Assembly (NCBI GenBank): GCA_009733775.1 | Contig: WOGZ01000102.1 | Location: forward strand, 41,823 to 105,822 | Origin: Alectoria sarmentosa | Lineage: Eukaryota; Ascomycota; Lecanoromycetes; Lecanorales; Parmeliaceae | Length of the DNA: 64,000 nucleotides | Reading direction: 5' to 3' | Part shown: positions 35,331 through 44,699 of the stretch, piece after piece | Position numbering within the stretch: position 1 is the stretch's first letter | Layout: the number at the start of each line of letters is the position of its first letter | Translations under genes and position numbers: made by a program | The notes under the pieces: generated by a model | Seen by the model: only the letters and a program-made list of their open reading frames with translations | What the model was told of the DNA's origin: nothing | The model's database searches: none

Positions 35331-35492
35331 CAGTCTCGGTTTCTCGTTTACAGGATGAATAGGGAGGACCTGCCAAGCAGTCGCTGACAGATTCTATGAA
35401 AGCCCTAAAGACCGGGATATCTCGGACTTAAAACAAGAACCCAAACAAAATTTCCTATTCCGCAGATTCGGTTTTTTACCGTCATTCGTAAG
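35331..35492. promoter_or_regulatory. Compact bidirectional promoter (KDS reductase / SAS10-UTP3)
   Basis: Only 162 bp separate the two start codons, so both core promoters and leaders must lie here or overlap. The stretch is A-rich in its middle (AAAACAAGAACCCAAACAAAA). No clear TATA box is visible. Confidence 0.55.
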
Positions 35493-37566
35493 ATGGGAAA
35501 GAAGAGGAAAGCTAGTGGACGGCCATTCGGTCACGATGAGCCTCGGGAGTTTAATAACGCAGACAGCAAATTGAAGATAATTACGTATGAGGATGTGGCG
35601 GATTCAGAGGATGAGTTCCACATTAACCGAGACAAAATACTGCTAGAGGAGGGTCCGGCGCAGAAGAGGCAGAGGAAGACACAAGAAGAGGGTAAAGTTT
35701 ACATCTATCATATCTCTTGTGTCTCATACTGATAGAGAAGTAGAGGCTTTTCTCGAATCATCGGACGAGGAAGTCTTAGCAGCTAGTGAGGATGTTTCTG
35801 ACTCCGAAGTCGATTCTGAGGACCCACACGAGACCGCAGGGATTCTGACTGGAAAAGAAAAGGCCGCGAGAGACGCAAATGGACCACAGGGCTCAGACTC
35901 GGAAGCTTCAGAGGTGCCAGAGGAGGACGAAAACCTTGGCGGCTGGGGGGTTTCGAGAAAAGACTATTACAATGCTGATATTATAGAGACCGAGGCTGAT
36001 GCTCTGGAAGAAGAAGCCGAAGCCCGAAGATTGCAACGAAAGCAGCTTCAGGGAATGACCGAGGCTGATTTCGGCTTTGACGAACTTGAATGGCTGAAGG
36101 CAGGCAATGAAGGGGACGACGAAGACGAAGACGAGAGTCAGGGCCATAAGATAGTCCGAGAAGTCTTACCAAAGTTACAGATCACCGATGCGATGGGTTC
36201 TGAGGAACGCCTAAAGATTCTCAGGACGAGGTATCCAGAGTTTGAGCCTCTGACTAAAGAATTCCTAAGCTTACAACCCGTCCACGAAGATCTAGAGACC
36301 GCGGCTACTGCTGCAGTTACGGTTCAACAGCACATGGACGCCAAAAGAGGTCAATCCCTGGCGACGGAGAATTCAGTCACACCATTTGCTGCAGTAAAAC
36401 ATGGCGCATTGAGTGCATACCTCGCGGCACTGTCTATGTACTTTGCATTACTCACTTCGGGCCAAGCGGATTCCGACGGCAAGCTCTCTGCCATGCCATC
36501 GGAAAATGTTCGAGACCACACAGTCATGGAAACGCTGATACAGTGCCGGGATATTTGGGAGAAATTTAAAACCTTCGCAGTGCCAGAACCTGGTGTCGAA
36601 GATATTCCTGATATTCAAAAATCCAATGGTCAAGTCAGAGATTCGAAAGCCCATGAATCCAAAGCTCTTGGTGGCACGGAGGACCTGCCCGAGCGGAAGA
36701 AGAAGCACAAGTCTAAAGCACAGAAAGCAGCAGAAGCAGCCCAAGTCAAAGCGGACACTCTCCGTGCCCAACGCCTAGAAAAAACCGAACAGGAACTCAT
36801 TAGCCTTTCAGCTCTGACAGCTCGATCCAAGCTCTCATCTAAGCCATCCAAGCACTCTATTAAGGCTCCAATCAAAGCTGCTGAAGACTCGGACTCCGAT
36901 TTCGGCGAACAAACAGCTTTAACGTCTCACGAAGCAACTGAAAAGGCGAAGCGAAAGAAGAGCCTCCGATTCTACACATCCCAAATCGCCCAAAAAGCCA
37001 ACAAGCGGGACGCTGCAGGTCGTGATGCTGGCGGCGACGCTGACCTTCCTCACCGTGAGCGCCTGAGAGACCGCCAGGCAAGGTTGAACGCCGAGGCCGA
37101 GGCGCGCGGGAAGAAGCCAAAGGAGAGCACCAAGGGCGAAGCTCTCGGCGGTCCAAGTGATGAAGAAGATCACGCCGCAGCGAAGGAGTTGCGAAATGGT
37201 AGTGGTCCAGAAGACTACTATGATCTGATCGCGTCCCGCTCTGCTGACAAAAAGGCCTCCAAGGCCGCCCTTGCCGCAGTACAAGCCCAGGCTGAGAAGG
37301 AAGGGGGCGTTGTGCGTGTCATGGAAGAGGAGACTGTAGACGGCAAGAGAGCAATAAGTTATGCCATCGAGAAGAACAAAGGCCTTGCTCCGAGGAGAAA
37401 GAAGGATGTTAGAAATCCAAGAGTCAAGAAGAGGAAGAAGTTCGAAGAGAAAAAGAAGAAGTTGGGATCGATCAGGCAGATTTACAAAGGCGGAGAAGGC
37501 AGAGGGGGTTATGGAGGCGAGTCGACGGGAATCAAGACTGGATTGGTGAAATCTGTGAAGCTTTAG
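35493..37566 (+). CDS. UTP3: Sas10/Utp3 small-subunit processome protein
   Basis: Two exons (35493-35691 and 35738-37566), with a 46-bp intron, encode 675 residues; the junction restores TQEEEVEAFLESSDEE. The acidic first quarter (SSDEE, DSEVDSEDP, EDENLGGWGVSRKDYYNAD) is followed by the Sas10/Utp3/C1D helical domain (about residues 200-300, with AAVKHGALSAYLAALSMYFA). A charged linker leads to the basic C-terminal Sas10 domain (PRRKKDVRNPRVKKRKKFEE, then GSIRQIYKGGEGRGGYGGE). The protein belongs to the nucleolar processome that matures 18S rRNA. Order and length are normal for the family. Confidence 0.92.
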
Positions 37567-37885
37567 TAGTTGAAGGTTCGACGACGGCTTCGGCATGACT
37601 TTTCCATCACCTGAGCATAAGTCCTCTTTTAAAGCAGTCCGCTAGTATCCACCCCATACCTCTGGTGACTCCACGCATCCCCTATCTCCACGATTTGAAC
37701 ACCTCAAGAACTTCTTCCGATATGTTAGTGCTGCTGTAGCAGATAACTTTGCTCTTCTGCTCCAACATGGCTCGAGAACCATTCCGTCAAACGTTATTTG
37801 CATCGACAGATGGTCCGATATTTCCAGTCGTCGTGTGGCTGGTTTGGCTTTTGAGCATCTCCAAAGCATTTCGGACACACTGGGA
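37567..37885. other. Convergent intergenic region
   Basis: About 320 bp between the 3' ends of the SAS10/UTP3 and aminotransferase genes. No supportable gene; probably 3' untranslated sequence. Confidence 0.5.
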
Positions 37886-39198
37886 TTAAATTTTCCAACT
37901 CCACGAATGCTGTTCATCTCCATATTGTATTCCCTCTATCCAAGCCTTCATCCTTTTCGTCACATCTCCCGCCTCTTGATCTTCGTTCAATCCACACTCC
38001 ACCAGTCTTCCTTTCCAGCTAATCTTTCTGACCGGGCTAACAACAGCAGCTGTGCCTGTCCCGAATGCTTCAATCAGTCTGCCCTCATCCGCTGCGTCGG
38101 CCAATTCCCCCATCGTAAACTTCCGCTCTTCCACCTCCCATCCCTCAGGCTTTAGCCTTTCTTTTGCAAGATCCAATACCGAATCTCTCATCACACCCTC
38201 CAATATCGTCCCATCCAGCGGAGCTGTCATAAGCTTGTTCTTCCCCGTCTCTTTATCTTTAATGCATGCGAAGAAATTCATTGTACCCACTTCTGTCACA
38301 AATTCTTCTTTACCAAACAGCCAAAGATTCTGGTGGAAACCTCTCTTCGCCGCCTGTAGTTGCGGTACTATACAAGGCGCATAATTAGCCCCAAGTTTCA
38401 TGTCGCCAACACCTCCTGGCCATGCTCGCACGGCATAATCGGTTGCTTCAAGTGAGACAGCGCGAAATCCGGTAGGGTAGTAAGGGCCCACAGGTGAGGC
38501 AATCAAGTAAAGGAGGGCGGAGCCCGGAGGTCCGACACCAAGCGTGCGCTGAGTGCCTATCATAGTCGGGCGCAGGTAGAGTGAAAAGCCTCGAGCGGCT
38601 GGAATGAATCTTTCTTCAATCGCAGCGAACTTCGATATTAGGTCAATAAAAGCCTTGCCGGTGAAATTTGGAAGGGCTATTCGGGCGGAAGATTTATTGA
38701 GGCGGGCCATGTTCTTTTCTGGTCTGAAGAGCCGAACTTGGCCATCAGAGTTTTTGTACGCTTTCATACCCTCAAAGCACTCGAAGGCATAGTGGAAGAC
38801 GCAGGTTGCAGGGTCAAGACTGAGATTTTGGTAAGGCGTTATTCGAGGGGCGAGCCACCCTTGTGAAGCTGTCCATTCTATTGAGAGCATATGATCTGTG
38901 TATTCAATTGGCTTAGCATAAAGTGTGATTTTGACTCTGGGAAAGCAGTCGCGCGCTTGCCTGTGAATGTTCGCCCAAATACAAGCTCTTCAGGTGGTAG
39001 AATTTGCTTGGGGGTAGTGGTTCTAGTAATTGATAGTGCGCCTGGATTTATATCGGGCAAGCGAGCAATCTTTTCCTCTTGCGACTGTATGCTGTACGGT
39101 CTTCGACGATGCCATCGCGGTATAAGATTTGGGAACAGGCATGGTCTGCGCACAGTCAAACAGGACCTTGACGCCCGCATAACAGTCCCGCGAACCAT
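37886..39198 (-). CDS. Branched-chain amino acid aminotransferase, probably mitochondrial
   Basis: Two exons (39198-38961 and 38895-37886) encode 415 residues. The 65-bp intron has a GC donor (ACAG|GCAAGC) and a normal CACAG acceptor; splicing it restores FGRTFTDHMLSIEW, the conserved start of the fold. The first 40 residues are Arg/Ser-rich without acidic residues (MVRGTVMRASRSCLTVRR), fitting a mitochondrial presequence. Class IV aminotransferase signatures follow: CFEGMKAY, FRPEKNMARLN, PLP-binding Lys246 in GDMKLGANYAP, EVGTMNFF and the GTAAVVSPV loop near the C-terminus. It interconverts Leu, Ile and Val with their 2-oxo acids. The MITE at 39329 lies 130 bp upstream of its start. Confidence 0.93.
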
Positions 39199-39328
39199 GG
39201 CAATGAAGGTTATGCCAACAGCTCTTCGTTGCGGTTCTTTTTGTCGTGTACATAGGACAGAATGAGGTTTTTGATCTGGCCTCGCAAAATTAAAACACAG
39301 CGAAGTCGGAGCTTTTTTTATTCCTTTA

Positions 39329-39789
39329 GCGTATTCAAAACCAGTGAGAATGTCTTGGCATTTTTCGTCGTTGGAACATCACATACATTTTTGTACTGTA
39401 GCACCAATATCGGACAACGTACCTTATTAATATCGCTGCTATCGTCAGAATAAGTCTCAAATGAATAAGAATGAAGCTATACTGAAGTCTTACAGCCCGA
39501 GAATTTGTGTATTTTGAGGGAATTTTTGTATAATATCTGCGCGTCTGTTGAGACGCATAACGTGATTGAATATTGATGTCGATTTTGACAGCGCCGTTAT
39601 GGATGATTAGTTGAGTTTTTGAGTCAAACGGAATTTCAAATCTACTTTTTAGTCATTGCATCACAATTTTTAATCGTTGCGAAGGCCTATTTGATTACAT
39701 GTTCAACTTTTTTGGTGTTACAGTACAAAATTGTATGTGGTGTGCAGCGACGAAAAATGCCAAGACATTCTCACTGGTTTTGAATACGC
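39329..39789. mobile_element. Tc1/mariner-type MITE (461 bp, ~77-bp terminal inverted repeats, TA duplication)
   Basis: The left arm (39329-39406) begins GCGTATTCAAAACCAGTGAG. The right arm (39713-39789) is its reverse complement with few changes over about 77 bp; the first 42 bases match exactly (to TTTTTCGTCG). The element is flanked on both sides by TA (39327-39328 and 39790-39791), the target duplication made by Tc1/mariner transposases. The 306-bp interior encodes nothing recognisable, so this is a non-autonomous copy. The arm mismatches include several C/T differences (CGTTGGAACAT versus CGCTGCACACC), compatible with age or mild RIP. It sits between two divergent start codons (39198 and 40089). 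Confidence 0.85.
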
Positions 39790-40088
39790 TAACTTGGCAT
39801 TTTTTGGCCTCGGATCTGACATGTCAGACCCCTGCTCCTGCAACCGCAGATACCCGCACAATACCAATATATTGATTCAACAGCGACTACGAGTAAGCAG
39901 TACAGGAATCACAAATTTACATCTCTCGGGTGCTTTCAGCCCTATTAAAGTTCGTGTGAAAAGCACTGGCTGCCAAAGAAGTGCCTACGCATGTTTCCCG
40001 GCCTTAGGGATCGCTATCGAAGGCGAATGATTGCACGCCCATTTCCTGTACTTTCAAACATCAAGAGTCCTAGAATTGGATCGCAGAG

Positions 40089-42841
40089 ATGTTTACCTCG
40101 GCATTGAAATCCTTTACCTCCAATATCTCTGCGAATTACACGATATCAACGACACCGTCGTCGATATCAGGTGCGTGGAAAGTCTACGATGGGAAAAAGA
40201 AGTCAACGGGGAAGACCGTCTCGATCTTCGTTTTTGAACGAAAGTCCCTAGATTCACATTCAGGAGGGCTTGGTGGTCGGTCTGGCGGGGCCTCCTTGAG
40301 GAAGTTGCAAGATGAGGTTATAGCAAGGGTCAAGAAAGAGTCCAATCTTCTGGCCAGACTACGGCACCCCAGCATCCTCGAGCTTGCAGAACCTATAGAA
40401 GACACTCGAAGTGGCGGCTTAATGTTTGCTACGGAGCCAGTAACGGCATCTTTATCAGGTCTCTTGCAAGAAAAAGACGATCAAGAGAGGGCCGGCGGAG
40501 TTGCTGGTAGGCCCAGTCGATATGTGGTTGAAGAAGGGGACGGACAAAGGCGCAGAAGAGAGCTAGAGATCGATGAGCTTGAGATCCAGAAAGGGCTGCT
40601 GCAAGTTGCCCAAGGTCTTGAGTTCCTGCACGAGTCCGCCGGGTTAGTGCATGGGAATCTGACGCCAGACGCAATATTCGTCAATGTGAAAGTACGTATA
40701 TATTGCTCGCTTTCAGCTGGCCTATCCGCTACTAACGCTCAGACTGTGTACAGTCAGACTGGAAAATAGCCGGTTTAGGATTCGCAGGCCCTCCGGACAC
40801 TTCCAGCTCGCAATCGACAATGGCTCCCATATCCCTTTCAGAAGCCTTATATCATGATCCTCGCCTACCGCGATTCATTCAATTGGACCTTGACTATACG
40901 TCCCCCGATTTTGCCCTGGATAGCAACATCTCATCTTCTGCAGACATGTTCTCCCTGGGCCTACTACTGCTTGCTCTGTACAATTCACCCCACACGTCTC
41001 CTCTGAAAACCAGCTCTAATCTCTCCACCTACAAAAGGCTTTTCACATCCTCGTCAACCACCCCTTCCTCAAGTAACAATTTTCTCTCCTCACGTCCACT
41101 TCCAAGAGACTTAGTATCCGGCGTATTACCTCGATTAATCACTAGGAGGCCTGCACAGCGGATGAACGCTCGAGAATTCCAGCAGTCACAATTCTTCGAT
41201 AACATTCTTGTCTCATCTATCAGATTTCTCGATGCTTTACCAGCGAAGACGCCAAATGAGAAGTCACAGTTCATGCGCGGCTTGCCAAAGATCCTGGAGC
41301 AATTCCCGAAATCTGTGCTTGACAAGAAAGTACTACCCGCACTACTTGAAGAGACTAAAGACAGAGAGATCTTATCTCTCATTCTGCAGAATGTCTTCAA
41401 AATAATCAAGATTCTGCCGTCCGGCAAGCGGGCTGTGACTGATAAGATTCTTCCACAACTGCGTGAAACTTTCATATCTGGTGGCGGAAAAGCTAGTACA
41501 CATGAAAAGGATGCTGCGAAAGAAGCTGGCCTAGCGGTGGTTCTAGAGAACATGAGTCTAATAGGAGATAACTGTAACGGCAGCGAATTCAAAGCCGACG
41601 TCCTCCCGATATTGCAGCTTGGCTTGGAGTCCCCAACTCATGCCATCGTAGACAAAGCCCTAAGTTGTCTCACCACTGTTTTGGCAATTCTAGATTTTTC
41701 CACCATCAAGAACGAGGTTTTCCCGGTGGTTGCTGCAGTCTTCAGCAAAACGAGTAGTCTGGGGATCAAGGTCCGTGGCCTGGAGGCTTTCGTAATTTTT
41801 TGTGGAGGATCTGCAGCAGACGAGACCGACACCAGCGACGGGCTTAATGGAGCTATGATGGGCTCAGAAAAGACCAAGCGGAGCAACAACGCAGTACTTG
41901 ACAAGTATACTATCCAGGAAAAAGTCGTTCCGCTTATCAAAGTGATGAAGACGAAAGAGCCTGCAGTTATGGCAGCAGCCCTCGCTGTATTCAAGCAGAT
42001 TGGAAACGTAGCCGATACTGATTACCTGGCAGTGGAGGTTCTCCCAATCCTTTGGAATTTCAGCTTGGGACCCCTACTGAACTTACAGCTGTTCCAAGAA
42101 TTTATGATTCTCATCAAGCAACTGTCCGCCAGGATTGAGACTGAACAAGTCCGGAAGTTGAGGGACTTGTCAAGCTCAAACGGTGCAAAGGAAACTTCGG
42201 GATCCCACGATCTTAGTTCTACACATGGCTTCTTCGCATCCAATGGGACAGAAAACGGGACCACAAACGATTTTGAGCGGCTTGTGTTGGGAAAAGGGAC
42301 CACGAATGGGCCTGACATGCTGGGCGAAGCCCAATCTCAAGCTCCGAAACCTAGTGCTCCAACCTTTTCGTGGTCATCTCCGCCACTGACGGCGAGCCAA
42401 AATGGACCAATGTCTAATATGATGAGCCCTCAGGCTCGTGCCATTACTCCGGACCAAGCCTTCACTTCCTTGGCTACTCTCAGTCCAAACCTCAACACCA
42501 GTGCCATGATCAGCGGGCTCAATTCTTTCATGCCGATGCAACCTATGATCCTGCAGCCTCGAACAAGTACAACGTCGTGGTCTTCCACCCCGGCGCAGCA
42601 GCCTTTTCGCCAATCGCAACCAACTTATTCGATGCCACCGCCGGCCCAGCCCCAGTCAGTGACACCGTTCTCCGCCTTTTCGCTCCCTCCGCCTCCGACA
42701 TCGCCTCAGCATTTGGACATGCAGACGCAGAATACGGGCTACTTCCCGGCTATTCAAGACGGAACCAAGAGGCAGGTCCCCCCAGTAAATCAGCCAGTGC
42801 AGCAGAAGACTGGTTTAGATAAGTATGAGAGTTTGATTTGA
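40089..42841 (+). CDS. SCY1-like (SCYL2-type) pseudokinase
   Basis: Two exons (40089-40691 and 40754-42841), with a 62-bp intron, encode 896 residues; the junction restores FVNVK-SDWKIAGLGFAG. The N-terminal domain is kinase-like but lacks catalytic signatures: the HRD position reads HGNL (188-191) and the DFG position reads GLG. After it come HEAT-like repeats (about residues 330-640; KILEQFPKSVLDKKVLPALL, LPILQLGLESP, VFPVVAAVF). The Pro/Ser/Gln-rich tail ends in GLDKYESLI. SCYL2-type proteins work in clathrin-dependent traffic between Golgi and endosomes. The tail with PMQPM and repeated SPP/TPP is typical of the fungal forms. Nothing looks broken. Confidence 0.9.
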
Positions 42842-43289
42842 TGGGGTGCGAGCCGGCATGGGTACCGGATATTAATCTGGTGTTTTGGATTGGACTCCTT
42901 GGAACCCTCGAATGATACCCAATGGTGATGGCAAAAGAATTTCGCTACTTAGACATGTTGTATGGGACATTGACCCCCTTGTTGAGGAAGCTCACTCAAT
43001 TACAAGGCAATGATGGAGACTCTATGTCACAGGTCCCGATTGTGCATGTAGTGATAAATCTATGCTTTCGCATCGGGACCATATAAGTCGTACCCCAGGC
43101 TACGCAGAATTCACAAGAATGTATCTTCGCCCTATGCATATGCTCGTTGACCTTTCGTCGTCTCGAATTACGTCCTCTAACCCATCGATTTACATGTTTC
43201 TCTGGATCCAAAAGTCCTGTCTACCTAGCTAGCAAACTGAATTTCCGTGTCGTCTCACCTCACCATACCAACAGTCCAGTGACAGCTCA
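42842..43289. other. Intergenic region
   Basis: About 450 bp between two plus-strand genes. It presumably contains the 3' end of the SCYL2-like gene and the promoter of the glycosyltransferase remnant. No supportable gene. Confidence 0.5.
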
Positions 43290-44284
43290 ATGCCTGGCAC
43301 GCGCATCAAATCCAGAGACCGTGAGAAAGACGATGAACTCACTCTATACAGCACGAACGGTATCGGTATGAACGCAATGGACAAGACCCCCAACGTCGAA
43401 CTCACCGAAATTACTCCTCATGAAATCATTCCCCGCGAGCACACCAGCCGCATACTACGGATAAACATCTGGTAGGTAATTGCCCTTGGCATTACTTCGT
43501 GTAAGAAATGTGTTGGAAAAGAGCAGGTAGGCATGTTCATGACCCCCATATCATTCTCCTTTCGTCATTCTTTCTTCTACTTCATCATGGCTCACTTTTC
43601 CAATTCCCAGCTATACCCAGAATCAGCCACGTAGTCCACACAAAACTTTCCGAAATGACTCGGAGAAATTATACATCCGCGTACGCCTTTGTGGAGAAAA
43701 TTGGGGTGGAAAAGCTTGACATTTGGGTGCTTGAGGGCGAAGAGTTGCCCGACGAGATGTGGGAAGGCATTAAAAATCTCCCAAACGTTGTCGTGAGGCC
43801 TTTTCACATTCCAAAAGGCGATTGGGGCAAGAAGATGGATCATCCAGCGCATCGGTCTGATGTCTCAAGGATAAAGATTCTCTACGAGGAGGGAGGTGCT
43901 TATGACCTTCTATGGATGAAGTTCCATTCCTCGACTTTCACTACTCCCAGTTTATCAAGGACACCCAATCTTTTCAGCCATTGGGCTGGCAATGGCGCTG
44001 TCAGATTTGGGATGAGCTTATCCGCTTCCGCAATTTCCGAAAGACGAGTGGAGGAACGGTCTCTTCCTGCTCCCACTCAACGGCATACTGATGGAGGTTT
44101 TGGGTTACGAAAGCTCGACATGCCTTTTGCCAACGCAGATGGGACGGTGTATAGTAGGGCCACGGCAGCCTGCAGAGGTACGGCGGTTCGGAAAAGGGGA
44201 TGGGGCGTGACATGGGGAGATGTGTTCTCCAGAAGTCCGGGCTATATTAGCGTCATTCTACGAATTGAACAATATTCCCTATAG
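43290..44284 (+). pseudogene. GT32-like type II membrane glycosyltransferase, frame-broken at the DXD motif
   Basis: Exon 1 (43290-43471) and a second exon from 43531, joined over a 59-bp intron, give a type II layout. A cytosolic tail ends in SRILRINIW, then comes the membrane segment (IILLSSFFLLL, just after the junction) and a lumenal domain starting IPRISHVVHTKLSEM. The GT32/DXD family core follows correctly: HPAHRSDVSRIKILYEEGGAY. At this point active enzymes continue with LDxDxxPL. Here the frame reads DLLWMKFHSS, while a frame shifted by one base reads MDEVPFLDF, so a small indel has hit the metal-binding motif itself. Downstream, neither frame matches the family C-terminus. It is likely a recent pseudogene; a sequencing error or unusual splicing is the alternative. 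Confidence 0.55.
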
Positions 44285-44699
44285 TTCAATAGCCTCAGGA
44301 CGAACGTCTGGGAAGAGGCGACGCAAGCAGAGTGGGAAGGGGCGCAGCTGGCGGGCTGGACAACGTGCAGAGGTAGTCAACTTTTTGGCTCCCTGCTCCA
44401 CCAGCCCATTCAGGCGAAAGAGATGCAAAGGGGAATCAAAATCAATACACAGATAGCTGTTTGAACGTAACAAGAACAGTGAATTCTCAATCATTTGTTA
44501 TCATGCTTACTATTCGGACATTTGGGGAGCATAGCCAGTCATATGCGAGAGACCTCTATACACTCGCGATATTAAAGCATCAAAGCATATTGGCCAGAAA
44601 ACCGGGGTATCATGCACGAAACGCTCCATCGATCCAATGAACCATCACTGCTCTCATCAGGGCGAGTTCTAAAAGCCCTGGTCGCATCCGTGAGAGCGG
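44285..44699. other. Convergent intergenic region
   Basis: About 415 bp between the glycosyltransferase remnant and the 3' end of the alpha/beta hydrolase gene. No supportable coding sequence. Confidence 0.5.

Noticed and set aside
36919..37596. 225-codon minus-strand frame
   Set aside because: Antisense shadow of the SAS10/UTP3 gene.
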